Source: Kingella pumchi (GTDB lineage Bacteria > Pseudomonadota > Gammaproteobacteria > Burkholderiales > Neisseriaceae). Taken from it: DNA of 46,981 bases. Both the position numbers and the translations under genes were made by a program. The notes beneath the pieces were generated by a model, which was not told the origin of the DNA, searched no databases, and worked only from the letters and a program-made list of their open reading frames with translations. This document shows, piece after piece, positions 24,984 to 33,179 of this stretch (position 1 is its first letter; every line of letters begins with the position of its first letter). The DNA is taken from positions 2,837 to 49,817 of the forward strand of contig NZ_JAKOOW010000018.1 in assembly GCF_022288825.1 (NCBI RefSeq), read 5' to 3'.

Positions 24984-26144
24984 TTATTTGCCGACTTTGA
25001 TTTTCTGCCACAGATTGGTGGTCAGTTTTTTCGCTTCGTTGTCCATCTGCGGCATCACGAAACCGTTGGCCACGTCTTCGGCGTTCGGGAAAATCGAACG
25101 GGTGGCGACCAGCTTGGGATCGAGTTTGTCGCGGGCGGGCAGGCTGGCGGGGGCGAAGGTTACGGCGGCAGCGTTTTTCGCCGCTACTTCGGGATCCAGC
25201 GTGTAGTTGATGTATTTGTGGGCGTTGGCAACGTTTTTGGCGTCTTTCGGAATCACCCAGGACTCAACCCAGAAGCCCATGCCTTTGGGGGTCAGCACTT
25301 CGATGCCGACTTTGCTGCCGGCTTCTTCGGAGCGGGCTTTGGCCATGTTCAGATCGCCGCCGTTGCCGGCTGCCAAACAGATATCGCCGCGCGCCAGCTC
25401 GTCGATGATGGACGGGCTGTAGCGTTTGATGTCGGGACGGATGGCTTTGATCACTTCGGCTGCGGCTTTGATGTCTTCGGGATTGCTGCCTTTGGGGTCT
25501 TTACCCAGATACTTGAGCACAATCGGGAACATTTCGCTGGGGGTGTCCCACAGGGCGATGCCGCACTGCTTGAGCTTGTTGGTATATTCGGGTTTGAACA
25601 TCAGATCCCATTCGTTTTCCGGCAGCTTGTTGCCGAGAATTTCGCGGCCTTTGGCGGTAATCGCCAGCGTATTGACGCCGGAGAAATAGGGCACGGCGTA
25701 TTCGGTGGCCTGCGGGTCGGCCTCTTCCAGCAGCTTGAGCATGGCGGGGTCGATGTTTTTGTAGTTCGGGATCAGGCTTTTGTCGATCTTCTGATAAGCA
25801 CCGGCTTTAATCTGGCGCGGCAAAAAGGCAACGCCGGGCACGCCCAAGTCGTAACCGGATTTGCCGGTCAGCATTTTGGCTTCGAGCTCTTCGTTGTTTT
25901 CGTAGGTGGTGTAGGTCAGGTTGAGTTCGTTTTTCTCTTCGAAGTCTTCAACCGTACTTTCGTCCACATAGTTCGACCAGTTGTAAATATTCAGATCGTT
26001 GGTGGCGGGCAGATTGCTCGCGGCGCCGGAAGCGGCGCTGCCGGAAGCGGCAGGAGCGGCGGTATCGGCGGCCTGCTGTTGCGATTGTTCGCCGCAGGCG
26101 GCCAGCGAAAGCAGCACCAGGGTGCTAATCAGGACTTTTTTCAT
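24984..26144 (-). CDS. Spermidine/putrescine-binding lipoprotein (PotD/PotF family)
   Basis: A 386-residue ABC-transporter solute-binding protein. The signal MKKVLISTLVLLSLAAC has a lipobox with Cys17. An Ala/Ser-rich tether (about 18-45) follows, then the binding domain beginning LNIYNWSNYVDESTVEDFE, the family hallmark. Later blocks include YDLGVPG, ALWDTPSEMFP, LAAGNGGDLNMA and the conserved FWVESWVIPKDAKN. The fold and the YNWSNY start favour putrescine or spermidine. No ATPase or permease is adjacent, so it works with components encoded elsewhere, as is common for neisserial Pot proteins. Confidence 0.88.
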   Translation of the reverse strand: MKKVLISTLVLLSLAACGEQSQQQAADTAAPAASGSAASGAASNLPATNDLNIYNWSNYVDESTVEDFEEKNELNLTYTTYENNEELEAKMLTGKSGYDLGVPGVAFLPRQIKAGAYQKIDKSLIPNYKNIDPAMLKLLEEADPQATEYAVPYFSGVNTLAITAKGREILGNKLPENEWDLMFKPEYTNKLKQCGIALWDTPSEMFPIVLKYLGKDPKGSNPEDIKAAAEVIKAIRPDIKRYSPSIIDELARGDICLAAGNGGDLNMAKARSEEAGSKVGIEVLTPKGMGFWVESWVIPKDAKNVANAHKYINYTLDPEVAAKNAAAVTFAPASLPARDKLDPKLVATRSIFPNAEDVANGFVMPQMDNEAKKLTTNLWQKIKVGK

Positions 26145-26180
26145 TTATCTTCTCATTGAAGTAGGGTTGACGGGGCGCGC

Positions 26181-26209
26181 ATTGTAAGGTTTTGGTTTTT
26201 CATAATCAA
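26181..26209 (-). promoter_or_regulatory. Promoter of the polyamine-binding protein gene
   Basis: On the minus strand: TTGATT, exactly 17 bases, TACAAT. It lies 37 bases before the ATG and is the best sigma-70 match in the window. Confidence 0.7.
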
Positions 26210-26262
26210 TACGCTGCGCGCTATTTTTTCCGCCGACTATGCCGCCGCAAAGCCCGTGCGGC

Positions 26263-26291
26263 TTGAAGCGGCAGCCTGAAAACGGTAAACT
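26263..26291 (+). promoter_or_regulatory. Possible promoter of minC with a DUS spacer
   Basis: TTGAAG, 17 bases, TAAACT. The spacer is mostly a DUS (GGCAGCCTGAAAA). It lies 30 bases before the minC ATG. Confidence 0.45.
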
Positions 26292-26321
26292 GCGCACTTA
26301 ATTGAATAAAGCAATCGAACC

Positions 26322-27140
26322 ATGCAAGCTGCTTTCAACTTTAAATCAACCCGGCTAGATGCCCTTTTGGTGCAGCCGCAAAGCAACGATGCCGCCGCCC
26401 TGGCGGCACAATGGCAGCAGCAGGCCGACAAATACCGCACTTTCGCCGCCATGCCGCTGGTGCTCGATCTCGACGCGCTGGCCGATGCGGAAAAACTCGA
26501 TATCGCCGCCGTCTGCGCGCTGTTTAAACAGCACGGCTTCACGCCGGTGGCGCTGCGCCACAGCAAGCGCGACTGGGAAAAAACCGCCGCGGCAAACCAT
26601 CTGCTGTTTGTGGCGGCAGACAAAGCGAAAGCCAAAGAGCAGGCACAGCAGCCTGAAAACAGCGAAGGCGCAAACGAAAGCCAAAACGCAGCCGCTGCCC
26701 AAGGGCAGCCTGAAAGCGCAGCGCAAGATGCCCCCGAGCAGCCTGAACAAGATCAGCCCAAACCAAAGCAGCCTGAAAAAACCGCCGCACCCGCGCCGCG
26801 CAAAACCGTTGTCGTTTCCGCGCCGGTGCGCACCGGCCAGCAGGTGTATGCCGAAGGGGCGGATCTGATTGTGCTGGGCATGGTCAGCGAAGGCGCGGAA
26901 GTGATTGCCGACGGCAACATCCATATTTACGCCCCCCTGCGCGGCCGCGCCCAAGCCGGCCAGTCTGGCGACAAAAGCGCGCGCATTTTCGTGCAGTCGA
27001 TGCAGGCCGAGCTGGTATCGGTGGCCGGCATCTACCGCGTTTTCGAGCAAAAACTGCCGCCGCACCTGCACCGCCGGGCGGTGTGCGTCGAGCTCGAAGG
27101 CGGCGAACGCCTGGCGGTACGCGCCATCGACGCGCAATAG
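26322..27140 (+). CDS. minC: Septum site-determining protein MinC
   Basis: A 272-residue inhibitor of FtsZ ring assembly. The N-terminal FtsZ-binding domain covers residues 1 to about 105. A linker of about 50 residues follows (about 107-160), rich in Gln, Pro, Glu and Ala with four QPE units encoded by DUS cores. The C-terminal beta-helix domain starts near TGQQVYAEGADLIVLG and binds MinD (GNIHIYAPLRGRAQAG). The linker is what makes it longer than E. coli MinC (231). It is the first gene of minCDE-oxyR. Confidence 0.94.
   Translation: MQAAFNFKSTRLDALLVQPQSNDAAALAAQWQQQADKYRTFAAMPLVLDLDALADAEKLDIAAVCALFKQHGFTPVALRHSKRDWEKTAAANHLLFVAADKAKAKEQAQQPENSEGANESQNAAAAQGQPESAAQDAPEQPEQDQPKPKQPEKTAAPAPRKTVVVSAPVRTGQQVYAEGADLIVLGMVSEGAEVIADGNIHIYAPLRGRAQAGQSGDKSARIFVQSMQAELVSVAGIYRVFEQKLPPHLHRRAVCVELEGGERLAVRAIDAQ
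26646..26779 (+). repeat. DUS cluster in the minC linker
   Basis: Four intact GCAGCCTGAA cores in about 135 bases, all in the same orientation and frame, giving QQPEN, GQPES, EQPEQ and KQPEK. Confidence 0.9.
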
Positions 27141-27212
27141 TTTTCAGGCTGCCTTTTCAGGCTGCCCGAGCCATTCATCCATCCCATCTGAAACAGAAAG
27201 AAGGTAAAGCAA

Positions 27213-28025
27213 GTGTCGAAAATCATCGTAGTAACTTCAGGAAAAGGCGGCGTGGGCAAAACCACCACTTCCGCCAGCATCGCCAGCGGTCTGGCGCTGC
27301 GCGGCCACAAAACCTGCGTCATCGATTTTGACGTCGGCCTGCGCAATCTCGACCTGATTATGGGCTGCGAGCGCCGCGTGGTGTACGACTTGGTAAACGT
27401 TATCCAAAAAGAAGCCACGCTCAACCAGGCGCTGATCAAAGACAAGCACTGCGACCAACTCTTCATCCTACCCGCATCGCAAACCCGCGACAAAGACGCG
27501 CTCAACAAAGAAGGCGTCGAGCGCGTGCTCAACGAACTCACCGGCGAGCTCGGCTTCGAATATGTGGTGTGCGACTCGCCCGCCGGCATCGAGCAGGGCG
27601 CGCTGATGGCGCTCTACTTCGCCGACGAAGCCATCGTTACCACCAACCCCGAAGTCTCCAGCGTGCGCGACTCCGACCGCATCTTGGGCATTTTGCAGAG
27701 CAAATCGCGCAAAGCCGAACAGGGCGCCACCGTCAAAGAGCATCTTTTGATTACCCGCTACTCGCCCGAGCGCGTGGAAAAAGGCGAAATGCTGTCGGTG
27801 CAGGATATTCAGGACATCCTGCGCATCCCGCTGTTGGGCGTGATTCCCGAATCGCAAAACGTGCTGCAGGCATCCAATGCCGGCACACCGGTTATCCACC
27901 AGCAGGATGCCGTAGCCGCCGAAGCCTATAAAGACGTGGTGGCGCGCCTGTTGGGCGAAAACCGCGAAATCCGCTTTCTCGATGCAGAGAAAAAAGGCTT
28001 TTTCAAAAAGCTGTTCGGAGGATAA
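27213..28025 (+). CDS. minD: Septum site-determining ATPase MinD
   Basis: A 270-residue ParA-type ATPase that carries MinC to the membrane and oscillates with MinE. It has the deviant Walker A SGKGGVGKTT with both K11 and K16, switch I (DFDVGLRNLDLIMG), switch II (CDSPAGIEQGA) and the C-terminal amphipathic membrane helix EKKGFFKKLFGG. The start is GTG, with GAAGGT upstream. Only a short gap separates it from minE. Confidence 0.97.
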   Translation: MSKIIVVTSGKGGVGKTTTSASIASGLALRGHKTCVIDFDVGLRNLDLIMGCERRVVYDLVNVIQKEATLNQALIKDKHCDQLFILPASQTRDKDALNKEGVERVLNELTGELGFEYVVCDSPAGIEQGALMALYFADEAIVTTNPEVSSVRDSDRILGILQSKSRKAEQGATVKEHLLITRYSPERVEKGEMLSVQDIQDILRIPLLGVIPESQNVLQASNAGTPVIHQQDAVAAEAYKDVVARLLGENREIRFLDAEKKGFFKKLFGG

Positions 28026-28028
28026 GCC

Positions 28029-28322
28029 ATGTCCCTGATCAATATGCTGTTTGGCAAAAAGCCCAAGTCGGCGCAGGTTGCGCGCGACCGCCTGCAGATC
28101 ATCATCGCCCAGCAGCGCAGCGACCGCAGCAGCGAAAACACCACGCCCGACTACCTGCCCACTCTGCAGAAAGAGCTGTTGGAAGTCCTGTCCAAATACG
28201 TCGAAATCAAGCTGGAAGACATCAACATCTCCCACGAAAAGCAAGACGGCGTGGACATGCTGGCTTTGAACATCACGCTGCCTGAAAACAAAAAAACCGA
28301 AAAAACCGAGAACCCCGCATGA
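28029..28322 (+). CDS. minE: Cell division topological specificity factor MinE
   Basis: A 97-residue protein that stimulates MinD ATPase and drives pole-to-pole oscillation. It has the N-terminal membrane helix MSLINMLFGK, the anti-MinCD segment (ARDRLQIIIAQQRS) and the C-terminal topological domain (LQKELLEVLSKYVEIKLED). It starts 3 bases after minD and overlaps oxyR by 4 bases. Confidence 0.96.
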   Translation: MSLINMLFGKKPKSAQVARDRLQIIIAQQRSDRSSENTTPDYLPTLQKELLEVLSKYVEIKLEDINISHEKQDGVDMLALNITLPENKKTEKTENPA

Positions 28323-29251
28323 CCCTGACCGAGTTGCGCTACATCGTCGCCGTGGCGCAGGAAAAACACTTCGGCCGCGCCGCCCAGCGCTGCCACGTCA
28401 GCCAGCCCACCCTCTCCATCGCCATCAAAAAGCTGGAAGAAGAGCTGGCGGTGTCGCTGTTTGACCGCAGCAGCAACGAAGTCCTCACCACCGACGCCGG
28501 CGAGCGCATCATTGCCCAGGCGCGGCGCGTACTGGAAGAAGCCGACGTCATCCGCATGCTCGCCACCGAAGAGCAGAACGAATTGGCCGGCCCGTTTAAG
28601 CTGGGGCTGATTTTCACCGTCGCCCCCTACCTGCTGCCCAAGCTGATACTCGCCCTGCGCGACACCGCGCCCAATATGCCGCTGATGTTGGAAGAGAACC
28701 ACACCGCCGCGCTTACCGAAATGCTCAAGCGCGGCGAACTGGACGCGTTGGTGATCGCCGATCCCTATCAGGAACCCGGCGTCGAAACCGTGCCGCTGTA
28801 CGATGAGCCGTTTTTCGTGATCGTGCCCAAAGGCCATCCCTTTGAAGAACTGGATTCGGTGAGCACCGCCGCGCTGGCCGAAGAAAACGTGCTGCTGCTC
28901 ACCGAAGGCAACTGCATGCGCGACCAAGTGCTGGGAAGCTGCAGCGAGCTGGCCTCCCGCCAGCGCGTGGCCGGCCTGACCAACACCCTGCAGGGCAGCT
29001 CGCTGAACACCATCCGCCACATGGTCGGCAGCGGCTTAGGCATCAGCGTCCTACCCTCCACCGCGCTCACCGAAAACGACCACATGCTGTTTTCCATCGT
29101 CCCCTTCGACGCCCCCGCACCGATGCGGCGCGTGATGCTGGCCTACCGGCGCAACTTCGTCCGCCCCAAAGCCCTGACCGCCATCCGCGACGCCGTGCTG
29201 CGCTCCCAGCTCTCCGGCGTGCGCTTCATCCGCAACGAAGACCAAGACTGA
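28319..29251 (+). CDS. oxyR: Hydrogen-peroxide sensor and regulator OxyR
   Basis: A 310-residue LysR-family regulator. The N-terminal winged helix (residues 1-60) includes RAAQRCHVSQPTLSIAIKKLE. The redox pair is C199 and C208 (GNCMRDQVLGSC), at the same numbers as in E. coli, so peroxide sensing by a disulfide switch is expected. Its ATG overlaps the minE stop (ATGA), so it is translated as the fourth gene of the min operon. This min-oxyR linkage is known from gonococcus. Confidence 0.95.
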   Translation: MTLTELRYIVAVAQEKHFGRAAQRCHVSQPTLSIAIKKLEEELAVSLFDRSSNEVLTTDAGERIIAQARRVLEEADVIRMLATEEQNELAGPFKLGLIFTVAPYLLPKLILALRDTAPNMPLMLEENHTAALTEMLKRGELDALVIADPYQEPGVETVPLYDEPFFVIVPKGHPFEELDSVSTAALAEENVLLLTEGNCMRDQVLGSCSELASRQRVAGLTNTLQGSSLNTIRHMVGSGLGISVLPSTALTENDHMLFSIVPFDAPAPMRRVMLAYRRNFVRPKALTAIRDAVLRSQLSGVRFIRNEDQD

Positions 29252-29253
29252 AT

Positions 29254-29290
29254 TTTTCAGGCTGCCTTAAAACTACAGGCAGCCTGAAAA
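29254..29290 (+). terminator. DUS hairpin after oxyR
   Basis: TTTTCAGGCTGCCT and AGGCAGCCTGAAAA with a 9-base loop, just past the oxyR stop. Confidence 0.65.
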
Positions 29291-29303
29291 GCCGTTTGCG
29301 CGA

Positions 29304-29309
29304 TAAAAT
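29304..29309 (+). promoter_or_regulatory. Possible -10 box of aroG
   Basis: TAAAAT in GCGCGATAAAATTGCCCC, 96 bases before aroG. It resembles the dnaX and accA boxes. No riboswitch or attenuator is apparent in the leader. Confidence 0.35.
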
Positions 29310-29405
29310 TGCCCCACATCAGAAAAAACACCGGCAAAACGCAATAAAATCCCACACCAACCCTGCCCCAAGGCAGCCTGAAAACCACTACCCGAACCAC
29401 CGACC

Positions 29406-30455
29406 ATGAGCCAAAACCACCTGACCGACGACGTCCGCATCAACTCCCTGACCGAGCTCTTGCCCCCCATTGCCCACCTGTACGATCTGCCCATCAGCGA
29501 AGCCGCCGCCGAGCTGGTGGTTTCCACCCGCAAAGCGATTGCCGACATCCTGCACCACGGCGACAAACGCCTGCTCGTCATCATCGGCCCCTGCTCCATC
29601 CATGATCCCGCTGCCGCCCTCGAATACGCGCAAAAACTGCTGCCGCTGAAAAAGCAGTACGAAAAAGAGCTGCTGATCGTGATGCGCGTATATTTTGAAA
29701 AACCGCGCACCACCGTCGGCTGGAAAGGCCTGATCAACGACCCCCATCTCGATGGCACCTTCGACATCAACTTCGGCCTGCGCCAGGCGCGCCAGCTTTT
29801 GCTCACGCTCAACGACATGGGCATGCCCGCCTCCACCGAATTTCTCGACATGATTACCCCGCAGTATTACGCCGACCTGATTTCCTGGGGTGCCATCGGC
29901 GCGCGCACCACCGAAAGCCAGGTGCACCGCGAACTGGCCAGCGGCCTGTCCTGCCCCGTCGGCTTTAAAAACGGCACCGACGGCAACCTGAAAATCGCCA
30001 TCGACGCCATCGGCGCCGCCAGCCACCCGCACCACTTTTTATCCGTAACCAAAACCGGCCACTCCGCCATCGTCCACACCAACGGCAACCCCGACTGCCA
30101 TGTGATCCTGCGCGGCGGCAAAGAGCCCAACTACAGCAGCAGCCACGTCCAAGCCGCCCGCGAGCAGCTAGCCAAAGCCGGACTCGATGCCAAGCTGATG
30201 ATCGACTGCAGCCACGCCAACAGCAATAAAGACTACACCCGCCAGATGATCGTCGCCCAAGACATCGCCGATCAGCTCAAAAACGGCGAAGACGCCATTA
30301 TGGGTGTGATGGTCGAAAGCCACCTGGTCGAAGGCCGCCAGGACAAACCCGAAACCTACGGCCAAAGCATCACCGACGCCTGCATCGGCTGGGACACCAC
30401 CGAAGCGCTGCTCGCCCTTCTGGCCGACGCCCAGCGCAGCCGCACCGCCGGTTAA
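29406..30455 (+). CDS. aroG: 3-deoxy-7-phosphoheptulonate synthase (DAHP synthase), class I
   Basis: A 349-residue enzyme that condenses phosphoenolpyruvate and erythrose 4-phosphate, the entry step of the aromatic pathway. The PEP/metal motifs are visible: IIGPCSIHDPAAALEYA, MRVYFEKPRTTVGWKG, GARTTESQVHRELASG, KNGTDG and MIDCSHANSNKD. Length and the N-terminal extension are those of AroF/G/H. The N-terminal segment fits the Phe-sensitive type best, but the inhibitor is inferred. Confidence 0.93.
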   Translation: MSQNHLTDDVRINSLTELLPPIAHLYDLPISEAAAELVVSTRKAIADILHHGDKRLLVIIGPCSIHDPAAALEYAQKLLPLKKQYEKELLIVMRVYFEKPRTTVGWKGLINDPHLDGTFDINFGLRQARQLLLTLNDMGMPASTEFLDMITPQYYADLISWGAIGARTTESQVHRELASGLSCPVGFKNGTDGNLKIAIDAIGAASHPHHFLSVTKTGHSAIVHTNGNPDCHVILRGGKEPNYSSSHVQAAREQLAKAGLDAKLMIDCSHANSNKDYTRQMIVAQDIADQLKNGEDAIMGVMVESHLVEGRQDKPETYGQSITDACIGWDTTEALLALLADAQRSRTAG

Positions 30456-30542
30456 ACAGCGCCCCGCCCGTTTTCAGGCTGCCTTATCGTTTTCAGGCGC
30501 CTTTCTTGCAGCCGCCCACCCCGCCTGCCATAAGGAAAGCCC

Positions 30543-31052
30543 ATGAACAAAGCCGCCGTACGCGCCATCATCCTGCTTGCCGCCACCGCCGCCCGCGCCG
30601 AGCTGTATCCCGAAGAAAATTCCCGCGACTATACCCAAGAATGGGGGCAGGCCTTTTACCGCAACCGCCTGGTCGAAGCCACCGGCGCGAGCGAAAAGCT
30701 GCGCGAAGTGTTCAGACTGGCGCAAGACCAAAGCCACGGCATCACGGTTTCGCTGAGCGCCGGCAAGTTCTACACCGTTTTGGGCAGCTGCACCCGCTTT
30801 TGCAGCGCCCTGACCGTCGCCATCAAACGCGCCGACGGCAGCACCGCCGCACAAAGCAGCAACGGCCTTTCGCGCGCCATGCCGTTTTTGGAATGGCAGG
30901 CCGAGAGCAGCGGCCGCTACACCATCGAAACCACCGCCGACCAATGCACCGCCGTCCGCTGCAAAGCCGGCGTGCAGCTTTTTGAAAGCGACAAGCCCAT
31001 CGACAGCAAAACCGCCCTCGAGCGCCCCTCCGCCTGGGAAAACAGCCACTAA
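30543..31052 (+). CDS. Hypothetical exported protein
   Basis: A 169-residue protein that I do not recognise. The first 19 residues (MNKAAVRAIILLAATAARA) form a signal peptide with an AxA-type cleavage site, so it should be periplasmic or secreted. The mature part has four Cys in two close pairs (CTRFC and CTAVRC), which suggests two disulfides and a small beta-rich fold. The beta-like stretch GRYTIETTADQC supports this. A strong AAGGAAAG site and normal codon use support expression. It stands between aroG and pabB with no functional link visible. Confidence 0.7.
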   Translation: MNKAAVRAIILLAATAARAELYPEENSRDYTQEWGQAFYRNRLVEATGASEKLREVFRLAQDQSHGITVSLSAGKFYTVLGSCTRFCSALTVAIKRADGSTAAQSSNGLSRAMPFLEWQAESSGRYTIETTADQCTAVRCKAGVQLFESDKPIDSKTALERPSAWENSH

Positions 31053-31090
31053 ACATCCGTTTGCCCCGTCCCAAAGGCAGCCTGAAGCAG

Positions 31091-31159
31091 GTAGCTTGGG
31101 TTGCTAAACCCAACATTTTCAACGTCCAAAGATTTTGTTGGGTCTCGACCCAACCTACG
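31091..31159. repeat. REPIN-like element, copy 1
   Basis: Begins GTAGCTTGGGTTGCTAAACC and ends GTTGGGTCTCGACCCAACCT. Two dyads in inverted order are separated by a 22-base AT-richer core. Confidence 0.65.
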
Positions 31160-31215
31160 CTCCTGGAAACCCAAAAGCAGCCTGAAATCCCCTTCCCCAA
31201 ACCACCCGCCCAACC

Positions 31216-33060
31216 ATGCCCGCCCCCTTTATCCTTTTCGACAACGCCCGCGACCACACCGCTTTTCTGCTGCACGGCTTTGTCCGTTGCGACACCCTCG
31301 CCCCCGCCGCGCTCGACACGCTAGACGGTTTGCTGCAGCGTGGCTGGTGCGACGGCCTGCACGTCGCGGTGCTGGCGGACTATGAATTCGGCCTGCCGCT
31401 GCAGCGCCTGCCCGAGCGCGCCGGTGTTGCCGGCAGCCTGAAACTGCTGTGGTTCGCCCACCGCGACGAAATCGCCGATGCCGACAACTGGCTGGCGCAA
31501 CAGGGCGGCAGCGAGCCGGCCGGCATTGTTTCGCCCGAACTCAACCGCACGACAGCGCAGTACCGCCAAGACATCGCCGCCATTCAGGCTGCCATCGAGC
31601 GCGGCGACTGCTACCAAATCAACCACACCCTGCGCCTGAAACTGGCCGCCTACGGCTCGCCCGCCGCACTCTACCGCCGCCTGCGCCAGCCGGTGCCCTA
31701 TGCCGCGCTCGCCCGCCTGCCCGCTGCGGCCGGCCTGCCCGACTGGCTGCTGTGTTTCTCGCCCGAGCTGTTTCTGCGCATCGCCGCCGACGGCACCGTC
31801 GCCACCGAGCCGATGAAAGGCACTGCGCCGATTGTCGGCGACGGCCGCGATGCCGAACGCGCCGCCGCACTGGCCGCCGATGCGAAAAACCGCGCCGAAA
31901 ACACCATGATTGTCGATCTGCTGCGCAACGATTTGGGCAAAATCGCCCGCATCGGCGGCGTGTCGGTGCGCGACGCGTTCAAAGTCTCCGCCTTCGGCAG
32001 CGTGTGGCAGATGACCAGCACCGTGCGCGCCGAGCTGCCCGCCGCCACCCGCGCCGCCGACATCGTCCGCGCCGCCTTCCCCTGCGGCAGCATCACCGGC
32101 GCGCCCAAACGCAAAAGCATGGAAATCATCGGCACGCTGGAAGAGCGCCCGCGCGGCCTGTACACCGGCACACTGGGCTATTTGCAACCCGAGCCGGGCA
32201 GCGCTTTGGGCTTTTCAGGCTGCCTGAACGTGCTGATCCGCAGCCTGGAACTGTCCGCCGAGCCGCAATCGGCATGGCCGTGGCGCGCTCGCTACGGCGT
32301 GGGCAGCGGCATCGTTGCCGACAGCGCCGCCGATAACGAATATGCCGAATGCGGCTGGAAAGCGCGTTTCGTCTCCGCGCTGCCGCCCGAGTTCGGCCTG
32401 TTTGAAACCATGCGCGCCAAGCACGGCCGCATCGCCCTGCTGCCCGAGCATCTGGCGCGGCTTGCCGCTTCGGCGCAAGAGTTGAACATCCCCTTTGACA
32501 TTCAGGCTGCCGCCCGCCTGCTCGATGAAACGCTGGCGGCGCACGCCGGCGGCGTTTGCCGCGTCAAACTGGAACTCTCGCCGCAAGGCAGCCTGAAAGC
32601 CGCCGCCGCGCCGCTGGACGCTTTTCAGGCTGCTTTAAACCCGCCCACCGCCGATACGCCGCCTACCGGCAACACCGTCAAACTGCTGCTGTCGCCGCAG
32701 CCGCTGCCCGAGCGCGACCCGCTGCGCCGCCACAAAACCACCCGCCGCACGGCATTCGATACCGGCTGGCGGCAGGCCGAAGCGGCAGGCGCGTTTGACA
32801 TGCTGTTTTTCAACCGGCGCGGCGAACTGTTGGAAGGCGGGCGCAGCAGCATCCTGGTCAAAACCGACGGCCGCTGGCTGACCCCGCCGCTGGCCGCCGA
32901 CATTCTCAACGGCATCGCCCGCCGCCAAGCGCTCGCCGCCGGCGTAAGCGAAACCCCCATCAGCCGCGACATGCTACGCCGCGCCCAAGCCGTACGCGCC
33001 GGTAACGCCCTGCGCGGCTGGCTGGACGCCGAAATCATCTGGCCGCCCGAAAACGCTTAG
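31216..33060 (+). CDS. pabB: PabB-PabC fusion: aminodeoxychorismate synthase I and aminodeoxychorismate lyase
   Basis: A 614-residue bifunctional folate-pathway enzyme. Residues about 1-375 are the chorismate-binding PabB part, with AIERGDCYQINHTLRL, the catalytic-Lys motif EPMKGTAPI, ENTMIVDLLRNDLG and SITGAPKRKSMEII. From about 390 to the end is a class IV PLP-dependent lyase (PabC): FGLFETMRAKHGRIALLPEHLARL, the PLP-Lys segment RHKTTRRTAFD and EGGRSSIL. One polypeptide should therefore turn chorismate plus ammonia into 4-aminobenzoate. PabA is not in this window. Several DUS are translated within it (AGSLK, FSGCL, QGSLK, FQAA). Confidence 0.92.
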   Translation: MPAPFILFDNARDHTAFLLHGFVRCDTLAPAALDTLDGLLQRGWCDGLHVAVLADYEFGLPLQRLPERAGVAGSLKLLWFAHRDEIADADNWLAQQGGSEPAGIVSPELNRTTAQYRQDIAAIQAAIERGDCYQINHTLRLKLAAYGSPAALYRRLRQPVPYAALARLPAAAGLPDWLLCFSPELFLRIAADGTVATEPMKGTAPIVGDGRDAERAAALAADAKNRAENTMIVDLLRNDLGKIARIGGVSVRDAFKVSAFGSVWQMTSTVRAELPAATRAADIVRAAFPCGSITGAPKRKSMEIIGTLEERPRGLYTGTLGYLQPEPGSALGFSGCLNVLIRSLELSAEPQSAWPWRARYGVGSGIVADSAADNEYAECGWKARFVSALPPEFGLFETMRAKHGRIALLPEHLARLAASAQELNIPFDIQAAARLLDETLAAHAGGVCRVKLELSPQGSLKAAAAPLDAFQAALNPPTADTPPTGNTVKLLLSPQPLPERDPLRRHKTTRRTAFDTGWRQAEAAGAFDMLFFNRRGELLEGGRSSILVKTDGRWLTPPLAADILNGIARRQALAAGVSETPISRDMLRRAQAVRAGNALRGWLDAEIIWPPENA

Positions 33061-33134
33061 GCGCCCGCCGGCCGCATCTGCTACCATCCGGCTGTTTTTC
33101 AGGCTGCTTTCCGTTCCCTAAAAGCAGCCTGAAA
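33042..33134 (+). repeat. 93-bp direct repeat, copy A
   Basis: It spans the last codons of pabB, its stop and the following DUS pair. A near-identical copy lies at 35304-35399, with a 52-base core identical (33061-33112 and 35323-35374). Confidence 0.93.
33097..33134 (+). terminator. DUS terminator after pabB
   Basis: TTTCAGGCTGCTTT and AAAGCAGCCTGAAA around a 10-base loop. Confidence 0.7.
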
Positions 33135-33179
33135 CCCTGTAAATACCCGATATTATTTTTTGAACCACCATCCGAAAAA

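Noticed and set aside
24549..26159. A 536-codon open frame on the plus strand across rnpB and the polyamine-binding gene
   Set aside because: It crosses a clear RNase P RNA and a clear gene on the other strand. No support as protein.
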